A program made the translations under genes and the position numbers. The notes beneath the pieces were generated by a model. That model ran no database searches and was not told where the DNA came from. It worked only from the letters and a program-made list of their open reading frames with translations. Shown here in pieces: positions 1 to 7,692 of a DNA stretch of 64,000 nt. The DNA is from Flavobacterium sp. I-STPP5a (lineage in GTDB: Bacteria; Bacteroidota; Bacteroidia; Flavobacteriales; Flavobacteriaceae), in assembly GCF_009764685.1 (NCBI RefSeq), contig NZ_VHLM01000084.1:31853-95852 (forward strand), read 5' to 3'. Positions within the stretch are counted from its first letter, which is position 1, and each line of letters starts with the position of its first letter.

Positions 1-45
1 TAGAGAGATTCCTTATTTCTCTTTGTTAATTATAAAAAAGAAAAA

Positions 46-1392
46 ATGAAACTAAGCGTAGTAGGAATAGGCCCCGGCGGACAAGAATATATTTTACCAA
101 TTGCACAATCGGTTTTGGCAGATGCCGATGTTGTAATTGGGTATCATTATTATTTTCAATTTATAGAGCATTTGCTAAAAGAAAATTGCGAATGTATTGG
201 AAAAGAATTAACCGAAGAAGAGGCACGAGCCGTCTTAGCAGTAAACCGTTGTGAAAAAGGCAAGCATATAGTAGTAATAAGCTCTGGAGATGCTGGCATT
301 TATGCTATGGCATCCTTGGTCTACCAATATGCGAGCACCCAAACCGATAAAGACATCGACTTACAAACCATTCCGGGAATAAGTGCTTTTATTGCTTCGG
401 CTGGAAAATTGGGCGCACCGCTAGGACACGACTTTTGCTGTATCTCCCTATCCGATTTAATGACCCCTTGGACAACAATTGAGAAAAGAATTCACGCTGC
501 AGCAACAGGGGATTTCGTTACTTCACTGTACAACCCAAGAAGTAAAAAACGTTTTTGGCAGCTCAACCGACTCAAAGAAATTTTCTTAAAACACCGCAGT
601 CCTACTACTCCAGTTGCAGTAATTCGTCAAGTTACACGTCCAGATGAGCACATCACTATTACCACTTTGGGCGAATTCGACACCGAAATTGTCGATATGT
701 TTTCATTAGTTATGATTGGAAATTCACAAACCTATCAATTCAAAAATTTCCTCGTGACACCGCGTGGTTATTTGGCTCGAAAACCCCATACAGGACAGGA
801 AATTCAAGACGAAAGCTTTCGCCAAATTGCCGAAAGTTTACAACGTACCGACCTCCCAAGAGCAGACAAATGGGCAGTGATGCGCTGCGTACACACAACA
901 GCCGATTTTGAATACGAAAATCTCTATTTATCGAGTAATAATGCCATCGAAAAATGGAATGATTACCTCATAAACGGAGGTACAATTATTACCGATGTCA
1001 CGATGGTGCAATCTGGAATCACAAAAGAATTTACAGGAAAATACCAAAACCAGGTACTTTGCTATCTGAATGATCCCGAAGCTACGGCACTAGCACAAAG
1101 CGAAAACATCACCCGTAGTCAAGCAGGAATCCGATTAGCATTGGCAAAACATCCTAACGCTTTGTACGTGGTAGGTAATGCTCCCACTGCTCTATTCGAA
1201 TTGTGTGAGCAAATAATAGACGAAAAATGCAAACCTGTTGGCGTGGTTGGTGCTCCCGTAGGATTTGTAAATGTTGTGGAATCTAAACTGAAATTACAGG
1301 CAATCACAAGTATTCCGTATGTTATTATCCGAGAACGTAAAGGAGGAAGTAATGTGGCAGCAAGTATTGTAAACGCAGCGTTTACATTATAA
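46..1392 (+). CDS. cobJ-cbiC: CobJ-CbiC fusion: precorrin-3B C17-methyltransferase / precorrin-8X methylmutase
   Basis: Two corrin-ring enzymes on one chain. Residues 1-245 are a tetrapyrrole methyltransferase of the CobJ/CbiH type: the SAM-site glycine motif GIGPGG is at 7-12, SSGDAGIYAM at 79-88 and PGISAF at 110-115. This part contracts the ring with methylation at C17. Residues about 270-448 are a CbiC/CobH methylmutase, which moves the C11 methyl to C12; VHTTADF at 282-288 holds the expected catalytic His (H283) and GAPVGFVN is at 402-409. Both halves look full length, so this is a working fusion, not a remnant. The ATG follows an A-rich stretch typical of Bacteroidetes leaders. It is the first complete gene here; the operon may begin left of the window. 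The two steps are not consecutive in the pathway. Confidence 0.93.
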   Translation: MKLSVVGIGPGGQEYILPIAQSVLADADVVIGYHYYFQFIEHLLKENCECIGKELTEEEARAVLAVNRCEKGKHIVVISSGDAGIYAMASLVYQYASTQTDKDIDLQTIPGISAFIASAGKLGAPLGHDFCCISLSDLMTPWTTIEKRIHAAATGDFVTSLYNPRSKKRFWQLNRLKEIFLKHRSPTTPVAVIRQVTRPDEHITITTLGEFDTEIVDMFSLVMIGNSQTYQFKNFLVTPRGYLARKPHTGQEIQDESFRQIAESLQRTDLPRADKWAVMRCVHTTADFEYENLYLSSNNAIEKWNDYLINGGTIITDVTMVQSGITKEFTGKYQNQVLCYLNDPEATALAQSENITRSQAGIRLALAKHPNALYVVGNAPTALFELCEQIIDEKCKPVGVVGAPVGFVNVVESKLKLQAITSIPYVIIRERKGGSNVAASIVNAAFTL

Positions 1393-1459
1393 TTAACAAT
1401 GGATAATTAACAATGGATAATTAAAATGCATAATTGACAATTTAAAATGGATAATTTTT
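1393..1459. repeat. AT-rich dispersed repeat, tandem form
   Basis: The words AATTAACAATGGATAATT, repeated in tandem, then AATTGACAATTTAAAATGGATAATT, fill the gap after the cobJ-cbiC stop. The same vocabulary (AATTGTCAATT, AATGGATAATT, ATCATCAATTATT) recurs near 1850, 4920, 7621, 7713, 10552 and 14366, so this is one dispersed family found in this window only in the cobalamin region. Confidence 0.8.
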
Positions 1460-1473
1460 AAATAATAATAATA

Positions 1474-1827
1474 ATGAGAGATAATGTAATCAAAACGAAA
1501 TCATTCCTTTTTGCTCTAGAAATTATTAAAATCTCAAAAAGTTTAATGGAAAACAAAAGGGAGTATGTATTGTCAAAACAAGTCTTGCGTTCAGGTACAT
1601 CTATAGGTGCTATGGTGCGAGAATCTGAGCATGCAGAATCTAAAAATGATTTTATACATAAATTATCAATTGCGCTAAAAGAAGCCAATGAAACCGAATA
1701 TTGGTTGTTATTGCTACGAGAATCCCAATACTTAACACCAGATGAAACAGAAAACATATTAAAGTCAATTCTTGAAATTATAAAATTACTTACTTCTATT
1801 ATAAAAACAAGTAAAACAAATCGGTAA
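1474..1827 (+). CDS. Four-helix-bundle protein (S23 / 23S rRNA intervening-sequence family)
   Basis: 117 residues with the pattern of the TIGR02436 four-helix-bundle family: LRSGTSIGAMVRESEHAES at about 38-56, then a second helix pair with KEANETEYWLLLL at about 71-83. Members were first found inside 23S rRNA intervening sequences and occur as free-standing genes across Bacteroidetes; their function is not established. It starts with ATG inside an AT-rich leader and stops 2 bp before the next ORF, so it is translated within the cobalamin gene run although it has no known role in corrin synthesis. It looks like a passenger that arrived together with repeat DNA on both sides (1393-1459 and 1850-1886). 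The family assignment is firm; any role is not. Confidence 0.85.
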   Translation: MRDNVIKTKSFLFALEIIKISKSLMENKREYVLSKQVLRSGTSIGAMVRESEHAESKNDFIHKLSIALKEANETEYWLLLLRESQYLTPDETENILKSILEIIKLLTSIIKTSKTNR

Positions 1828-1829
1828 GT

Positions 1830-3059
1830 ATGGATTTATCCCCAACAACAATCATCAATTGTCAATTAACAATCATCAATTATTTTTTAATTGGCATATC
1901 CGACAACCCGAATTTCGTTTTTTCAGACGAAACACAACTCTTGTTGCAATCGCAGCAGGTGTTTTCGGGTGGGAAACGCCATTATGAATTGGTACAAAAA
2001 CACCTTCCCAAAAATCATCAATGGATAACTATTTCGGGAGAAATGAGTGTGTTATTCGAAACATACAAACAGCAAGGTGAGGTCATTATTGTTTTCGCAT
2101 CGGGCGACCCTTTATTTTATGGATTTGCAAATACCATTCAGAAATTTCATCCCGAAGCAACCGTAAAAACGATACCATATTTCAATAGCATTCAATTGTT
2201 GTGTCACAAAGCAGGCGTTACGTACTCAAATATTACGTATACTTCCGTTCACGGGCGCAGTTGGAAAGAACTGGATGTAGCATTGATGGAACAAAAAGAA
2301 TGTATTGGTATATTGACAGATGCTCAAAAATCGCCTCAAGCAATTGCTAAAAGAGCATTGGAATATGGTTATAAAAACTACCAAATGATAGTAGGCGAAT
2401 CTTTGGAAGGCCATGATGAAAAGATAAGCCATCTCACTTTAGCCAAAGCGATACAACAAGAATATCAACCGCTAAATTGTATTTTACTGATCAAGAAAGA
2501 ACAAAAAACAAAACCCTTTGGCATTCCCGACACCGATTTTGAAGGATTACCCAATCGTCCCAATATGATTACCAAAATGCCCATTCGATTGCTGAGTTTA
2601 TCCCAATTGGATCTACACAACCGAAAAACACTTTGGGATATTGGCTTTTGCACAGGCTCTATTTCAATCGAGGCGCAATTACAATTCTCAAATTTAGATG
2701 TTTTGGCTTTTGAAATTCGTCCCGAATGCGAATCGATTTTAGAAAATAATGCTCGAAAGTTTGGTGCTTTGAGTATTCAAGCTGTTATGGGCGATTTCTT
2801 TTTACAAAATCTAGACGAATTAAAACAACCCGATACCATTTTTATCGGCGGGCATGGCAACCGATTGGCGTCATTAATTACTAGAATAGATTCATATTTG
2901 TTACCAAAAGGGCGAATCGTAATTAATGCCGTTAAGCAAGAAAGCAAAACCGAATTTATACAAAGCGTACAGCAACTCAATTATGAGCTGCTTTTATCAA
3001 CAACCATAAAAATAGATCAACACAACGAAGTAACTATCTTGACCGCTCAAAAGCAATAG
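1830..3059 (+). CDS. cobL: CobL-type (CbiE+CbiT) precorrin-6Y C5,15-methyltransferase / decarboxylase
   Basis: 409 residues. The N-terminal half is the CbiE methyltransferase: IGISDNP at 21-27, SGGKRHYELV at 46-55 and ASGDPLFYGFA at 90-100. The C-terminal half is the CbiT methyltransferase/decarboxylase: LWDIGFCTGSISIEA at about 268-282 binds SAM, and FIGGHGNRLASL lies further down. Together they methylate C5 and C15 and remove the C12 acetate carboxyl. The family normally starts with a few residues before the first beta strand. Here residues about 8-18 (IINCQLTIINY) are encoded by a copy of the dispersed repeat, and there is no closer ATG or GTG, so the repeat appears to have become coding sequence. 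ATG 1830 lies 2 bp after the preceding stop codon. Confidence 0.92.
   Translation: MDLSPTTIINCQLTIINYFLIGISDNPNFVFSDETQLLLQSQQVFSGGKRHYELVQKHLPKNHQWITISGEMSVLFETYKQQGEVIIVFASGDPLFYGFANTIQKFHPEATVKTIPYFNSIQLLCHKAGVTYSNITYTSVHGRSWKELDVALMEQKECIGILTDAQKSPQAIAKRALEYGYKNYQMIVGESLEGHDEKISHLTLAKAIQQEYQPLNCILLIKKEQKTKPFGIPDTDFEGLPNRPNMITKMPIRLLSLSQLDLHNRKTLWDIGFCTGSISIEAQLQFSNLDVLAFEIRPECESILENNARKFGALSIQAVMGDFFLQNLDELKQPDTIFIGGHGNRLASLITRIDSYLLPKGRIVINAVKQESKTEFIQSVQQLNYELLLSTTIKIDQHNEVTILTAQKQ
1850..1886 (+). repeat. Dispersed repeat copy inside the 5' end of cobL
   Basis: The stretch ATCATCAATTGTCAATTAAC followed by AATCATCAATTATT matches the intergenic repeat family and lies wholly within codons about 8-19 of cobL. 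It corresponds closely to 7713-7747 in the chlID gene. Confidence 0.78.
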
Positions 3060-3083
3060 TTATTAGAACTTATATTTAAATAA

Positions 3084-4919
3084 ATGAAAAAAATAGCTTT
3101 ACTAGCCAGCACTGACAAAGGAGTACTTTTAGGGAAAATACTTCAAAAAGAATTTCAAAAATCAGTTTTGGTATCTACCCGAAAACACGAAGGAATTACC
3201 GAAATCGAATCGATTGCATTGTTTCTAGAATCAAATTTCACAGCTTTTGACGGTTTTATTTTTATTGGAGCATTGGGGATTTGTGTGAGGAGCATTGCTC
3301 CCTATTTGGAAAACAAAACCAAAGACCCAGCTATTATCAATATCGACGAAGCGGGTAAATTTGTACAATCGGTGCTTTCAGGACATTTGGGAGGTGCCAA
3401 TGAATTAGCACAAAATTTAGCCAAAGTTATTGGCGCACAAGCCGTAATTACAACTGCTAGTGACGGGCAAGATATTTGGGCTTTGGATACTTTGGCAAAA
3501 ACGTACAACTGGAAAACGCAAAGTACCATTGGAATGAATGAAATCATTTCGTTATTTGTTAACAATAAACCCACCGCTTTATTACTAGATATTAAAGACA
3601 AAGGCTGTACTTTTTTAGAAAAAAACAAACCCGATTTTGTTACTGTTTATTACAGCTATGAAGCAATTGATTTTTCTAAGTATGATCTTTTTCTAGCCGT
3701 AACCTATACGGTTTATTCGTCTCCAATTCCGGCATTGTATTATTACGCTCCGGTAATTACTATGGGTATGGGTTGTTCAAGAGATATCGAATCGGATTTA
3801 TTGGAAGTTTCTTTTAGAGAACAATTACAACAAAATTGTATTGCTGTCGAATCTATAAAATCATTCGGTTCTTTGGATGTAAAACACGACGAAGTGGCTT
3901 TTATAGCTTTGGCAAATACGTTACAAATTCCGTTTATCACTTTTACAGCCGATGAATTGAATTCGAAAGTAAGTGCAAATCCATCAGAAGTTGTGATGAG
4001 CAAGTTAGGCGTTCATAGTGTTGCAGAAGCTTCGGCAATGCTATTGGCACAAACTGATGATTTGATTTTAGAAAAACAAAAACTGCATTTGTCCTCGGGT
4101 AAAAAACACACCATCGCTTTGTCATTAGACAAAAAAGCAAAACGAAAAGCCGAAATAGTAATTGTAGGTGCTGGTCCCGGTGCGGCCGATTTGATATGTG
4201 TAAAAGGAAAAGAACTACTGGAAGAAGCCGATTTGATTTTGTATGCGGGAAGCCTTATTCCAGTTGAGCTAACCCATTATGCCAAAGCTAATGCAATCGT
4301 TCGTAACTCAGCAAGTATGACCCTTGAAGAACAAATAGAAATTATGGACGAACATTATGCACAAGGGCACTTAATTGTACGTTTACAATCGGGAGATCCT
4401 TCCATTTACGGAGCTATTCAGGAGCAAATGACCATTTTTGACGAGAAAGGGATGGATTATTCTATTGTTCCAGGTATTTCGTCCTTTCAGGCTGCAGCAG
4501 CGTATTTGAAATCGGAATTCACTATTCCAGAAGTCGTTCAAACAATTATTTTAACCCGAGGAGAAGGAAAAACACCCCTTCCGGAAAAAGAGAAACTGAA
4601 CGAAATGGCGAAACATCAAGCCACAATGTGCATCTTTTTGAGTGCTACTATTGCTAAATCAGTTCAAGAACAACTACTGGAACATTATCCCGAAGATACT
4701 CCCGTTGGCGTTTTATATAGAGTAACTTGGAAAGACGAAAGGGTTTTTGTGGGCAAACTTTCCGAATTGGCTCAAATAATTCGTGATAACAAACTAACTT
4801 TAACAACTTTAGTGATTGTTGGAGCTGCCATTGGTGCAAGAAAAAATCGTTCCTATTTGTACAGCCCTGAGTGGAAACATGTTTTTAGAACAGGGAAAGA
4901 AGCAAAAATTAAGGGGTAA
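3084..4919 (+). CDS. cbiG-cobM: CbiG-CobM fusion: cobalt-precorrin-5A hydrolase / precorrin-4 C11-methyltransferase
   Basis: Residues 1-330 are CbiG: IGALGICVRSIAPYL at 61-75, SGHLGGANELA at 99-109, the C-domain motif GMGCSRDI at 227-234 and VHSVAEASAMLLA at 310-322. CbiG opens the delta-lactone and releases the two-carbon fragment in the oxygen-independent route. Residues about 355-611 are the CobM/CbiF methyltransferase: VGAGPGAADLI at 361-371, RLQSGDPSIYGA and PGISSFQAAAAYL. Here the two activities are consecutive in the pathway (C11 methylation, then lactone opening), so the fusion could channel substrate. The linker near 335-355 is short and Lys-rich. The presence of CbiG argues for a cobalt-early type chemistry although the chelatase in this locus is CobN. 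Confidence 0.92.
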   Translation: MKKIALLASTDKGVLLGKILQKEFQKSVLVSTRKHEGITEIESIALFLESNFTAFDGFIFIGALGICVRSIAPYLENKTKDPAIINIDEAGKFVQSVLSGHLGGANELAQNLAKVIGAQAVITTASDGQDIWALDTLAKTYNWKTQSTIGMNEIISLFVNNKPTALLLDIKDKGCTFLEKNKPDFVTVYYSYEAIDFSKYDLFLAVTYTVYSSPIPALYYYAPVITMGMGCSRDIESDLLEVSFREQLQQNCIAVESIKSFGSLDVKHDEVAFIALANTLQIPFITFTADELNSKVSANPSEVVMSKLGVHSVAEASAMLLAQTDDLILEKQKLHLSSGKKHTIALSLDKKAKRKAEIVIVGAGPGAADLICVKGKELLEEADLILYAGSLIPVELTHYAKANAIVRNSASMTLEEQIEIMDEHYAQGHLIVRLQSGDPSIYGAIQEQMTIFDEKGMDYSIVPGISSFQAAAAYLKSEFTIPEVVQTIILTRGEGKTPLPEKEKLNEMAKHQATMCIFLSATIAKSVQEQLLEHYPEDTPVGVLYRVTWKDERVFVGKLSELAQIIRDNKLTLTTLVIVGAAIGARKNRSYLYSPEWKHVFRTGKEAKIKG

Positions 4920-4966
4920 TTGATAATGGATAATTATCAATTGTCAATTTTTAATTGTCAATTAAA
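4920..4966. repeat. Dispersed AT-rich repeat with short hairpin
   Basis: TTGATAATGGATAATTATCAA can pair TTGATAA with TTATCAA, and the word AATTGTCAATT follows twice. It fills the gap between cbiG-cobM and cobK and has no strong T-run, so read-through to cobK is likely. Confidence 0.72.
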
Positions 4967-4971
4967 AAAAA

Positions 4972-5727
4972 ATGATACTAGTTTTCGGCGGTACAACAGA
5001 AGGAAAAAAAGTAGCGAAGTTTCTCGAAACGGAAGCCTTGCCTTACTTTTATTCTACAAAAACGGAAATCGAATTTGACAAAGGACAATTCGGAAGCTAT
5101 CGTTTTGGCGCATTCACTCCTGCAACATTAATTGCATTTTGTCAAGAAAAAAAAATACGTACCATCATACACGCGAGCCATCCTTTTGCCGAAATATTGC
5201 ATCAAACCATAGCCGAAGCAAGCACCTTTTTATCGCTGACTGTCATTCGTTTTGAAAGACAATATCCTCTAAAAAGAGCTTCGGAGGATGTGATTTATGT
5301 CAAAAATTATGCAGAAGCCATTGACTATTTGAATACTAAAAAGATAGAAAGTTTATTGGCTTTGACAGGAGTACAAACCATTGAAAAGCTGGAATCGTAT
5401 TGGAAAAAAAACAGTACTTACTTTCGGATTTTACCTCGGGAAAGTTCTTTGGCAATAGCCAAAAAAGCAGGGTTCCCAAAAGAAAATTTGATTTTAGAAT
5501 TTCCAAGTGATGATTTAAATTATGAAATTGAGATTTTAAAAAAATACAATTGTAAAGCGGTAATTACCAAAGAAAGTGGTGAATCGGGATTTTTATCCAC
5601 TAAAATTGAAGCTGCCAAAATTTGCGCAATTCCCATTGTGATTATCGAAAGAGTTATGTTGCCTAAGAGTTTTCTATTAGTATCTAATGAAACTGATTTG
5701 TTTAATTTTATGGCTTTAAAAAAATAA
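4972..5727 (+). CDS. cobK: Precorrin-6A reductase CobK/CbiJ
   Basis: 251 residues, normal length for the family. It opens with the family signature LVFGGTTEGKKVAKFLE (residues 3-19), followed by IHASHPFAEILHQTIAEA and LLALTGVQTIEKL. The enzyme uses NAD(P)H to reduce the C18-C19 double bond of precorrin-6A. The Lys/Glu-rich C-terminal part contains ITKESGESG, the usual C-terminal cofactor-side motif. It is followed 3 bp later by cbiD, so the two are translationally close. Confidence 0.92.
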   Translation: MILVFGGTTEGKKVAKFLETEALPYFYSTKTEIEFDKGQFGSYRFGAFTPATLIAFCQEKKIRTIIHASHPFAEILHQTIAEASTFLSLTVIRFERQYPLKRASEDVIYVKNYAEAIDYLNTKKIESLLALTGVQTIEKLESYWKKNSTYFRILPRESSLAIAKKAGFPKENLILEFPSDDLNYEIEILKKYNCKAVITKESGESGFLSTKIEAAKICAIPIVIIERVMLPKSFLLVSNETDLFNFMALKK

Positions 5728-5730
5728 AAA

Positions 5731-6807
5731 ATGGCATTGCTTCCTATTCCAGATGGTCCTTTACGCAGCGGCTACACCACAGGGGCTTGTGCAACTGCTT
5801 GTGCAAAAGCGGCACTAACAAGCCTTTTGGAGCAAAAAGAAGTCACGGAAATAGAAATTACTCTGCCAATAGGTCAAAAAGTAACATTTGTCATTACTTC
5901 GTGTATTTTCGATTCACAACAAGCCACATGCACCACCGTAAAAGATGCAGGAGATGACCCTGATGTTACACATGGTGCAACAATTGGTTGTAAAGTTTCT
6001 TTAAATGAAGCTAAGGGTATTCAATTTCTTCAAGGTAAAGGAGTGGGTATTGTGACCTTACCTGGATTAGCCATTCCGGTGGGCGAACCTGCCATTAATC
6101 CCATGCCAAGGAAAATGATTACCGATGCGGTACATTTTGTTAAACACCAATTTCAATGTGACAAAGGTGTAGATGTGGAAGTTTTTGTAGTAAATGGGGA
6201 AGAAATTGCAAAAAGAACATTGAATTCCCGCATCGGAATTTTAAACGGGATTTCGATTTTAGGAACAACGGGGATTGTGAAAGCATTTAGCTCAGCAGCC
6301 TATGTTGCTAGCATCACACAAGGCATTGATGTAGCGATTGCCAATGGCTGTTCTGAAATTGTCATCAATTCGGGAGGAAGATCGGAGAATTTATTGAAAG
6401 TCCGATTCCCGCATTTGCCTGAATTTGCTTTTATACAATACGGCAATTGGATTGGAGATACTTTAGAAAAAATAAAATCAGTTCCCCTAGAGAAAGTAAC
6501 CATTGGAATAATGATAGGAAAAGCAGCCAAACTGGCTCAAGGCGAACTTGATACCCACAGCGGAAAATCAACTTGGGACAAAGCATTCATACATCAAATG
6601 GCTAAGAATTGCGGGTATAGCGATGAACAATGTTTGCCCATTTTAGATTTGAATATGGCAAGACGACTGACAGAGATTTTCGATTTTACAGAGCATGAAC
6701 CTTTCTTTAAATCCTTACGACAACATTGTTATGATGTTTGTAAGCAACATATCCCGAATGTAATATTGACCGTACTTTTGATTGATGCGAATGATAAAAT
6801 TATATAG
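5731..6807 (+). CDS. cbiD: Cobalt-precorrin-5B C1-methyltransferase CbiD
   Basis: 358 residues. The N-terminus has the CbiD hallmark LRSGYTTGACATACAKAAL (residues 11-29), then VKDAGDDPDVTHG and LPGLAIPVGEPAINPMPR in the central region. CbiD methylates C1 in the oxygen-independent pathway; the aerobic replacement is CobF, which is not seen here. It starts 3 bp after cobK. With CbiG it marks the pathway as anaerobic-type at the ring-contraction stage. Confidence 0.93.
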   Translation: MALLPIPDGPLRSGYTTGACATACAKAALTSLLEQKEVTEIEITLPIGQKVTFVITSCIFDSQQATCTTVKDAGDDPDVTHGATIGCKVSLNEAKGIQFLQGKGVGIVTLPGLAIPVGEPAINPMPRKMITDAVHFVKHQFQCDKGVDVEVFVVNGEEIAKRTLNSRIGILNGISILGTTGIVKAFSSAAYVASITQGIDVAIANGCSEIVINSGGRSENLLKVRFPHLPEFAFIQYGNWIGDTLEKIKSVPLEKVTIGIMIGKAAKLAQGELDTHSGKSTWDKAFIHQMAKNCGYSDEQCLPILDLNMARRLTEIFDFTEHEPFFKSLRQHCYDVCKQHIPNVILTVLLIDANDKII

Positions 6808-6918
6808 CCTTTCTTTGGTCTCAACACAAAGATTAAAATTTAAAATTTGACCTTGTTATTGGTATTGAAATTAGTACTGAAATTGTTATTGAAATTTAGA
6901 AATTAAAAAAAATATAAG

Positions 6919-7620
6919 ATGATAGGTTATCTATTTACAGATTCGCTTTTATTAGGCATACAGCATTCATTTGAACCGGATCACATGGCAGCGGTTTCGG
7001 TATTAGCATCCGAGCGCAGAGACAACAAAATAGGTTTAGCAAAACTACTATGGCGTTCTTCGCAATGGGCTGTGGGACATTCAGTAACCCTGTTGCTTTT
7101 TAGTGCTTTTGCTTTAGTATTAAAATCCACATTACCCTTAAATCTTTCTACTTACGCTGAAATTGCGGTAGGTCCGGTAATGATTTGGTTGGGAATATCT
7201 GCAATCAGACGCAATCATAAACTCAAAAAGATAATGGACCTTCATCGAACTATTGAAGCACACGAGCATACCACAAATGTACTCCATTTACACGGCAAAC
7301 AAGGAGAAGAAATAGCAATGAATATACTAAGTCGTACCTTTTGGGTGGGAATGTTACACGGATTAGCAGGCACTGGAGGAGCTTGTTCGATTGCATTGGT
7401 CATGGCATCAAAGGATACCTATACCGCCATCGGAATTATTGCTTTGCAAAGTATCGGAATTATTATTGCCATGACTACTTACAGTTGCGTTTTGGCATTT
7501 TCGGTTTCCCGATTCATTGAGCGGAACCAAATTGCTTTCAAAATAATGAATGCCGTTGTCGGAGTTTTTTCAATATTTATTGGGATACTATGGATTTATA
7601 ATGCACTAAACAATGGATAA
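6919..7620 (+). CDS. UreH/NiCoT-like nickel or cobalt transporter
   Basis: 233 residues, strongly hydrophobic with about six membrane segments. The first segment contains GIQHSFEPDHMAAVSVL (residues 13-29), the UreH/NiCoT metal-selectivity motif of the form HxxxxDH (classical form RHAxDADHI). A second metal-type motif, GMLHGLAGTGGACSIAL, opens a later segment. A His-rich cytosolic loop (EAHEHTTNVLHLHGKQGEE) sits between them and may collect metal. In a corrin locus the cargo is most simply Co(II), feeding the chelatase genes around it, but Ni cannot be excluded from sequence. The 111-bp leader (6808-6918) has near-repeats of ATTGAAATT and no clear promoter. Confidence 0.82.
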   Translation: MIGYLFTDSLLLGIQHSFEPDHMAAVSVLASERRDNKIGLAKLLWRSSQWAVGHSVTLLLFSAFALVLKSTLPLNLSTYAEIAVGPVMIWLGISAIRRNHKLKKIMDLHRTIEAHEHTTNVLHLHGKQGEEIAMNILSRTFWVGMLHGLAGTGGACSIALVMASKDTYTAIGIIALQSIGIIIAMTTYSCVLAFSVSRFIERNQIAFKIMNAVVGVFSIFIGILWIYNALNNG

Positions 7621-7669
7621 TTATCAATTAATAATGGAGAATTGTCAATTGCCAATGGACAATGAAAAA
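7621..7669. repeat. Dispersed AT-rich repeat
   Basis: TTATCAATTAATAATGGAGAATTGTCAATTGCCAATGGACAATG (given here as the order of family words TTATCAATT, AATTGTCAATT, AATGGACAAT) lies between the transporter and chlID. ATTGTC and GACAAT can pair as a 6-bp stem. Confidence 0.7.
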
Positions 7670-7692
7670 AAATATTTAAAAAAAGGCACACA

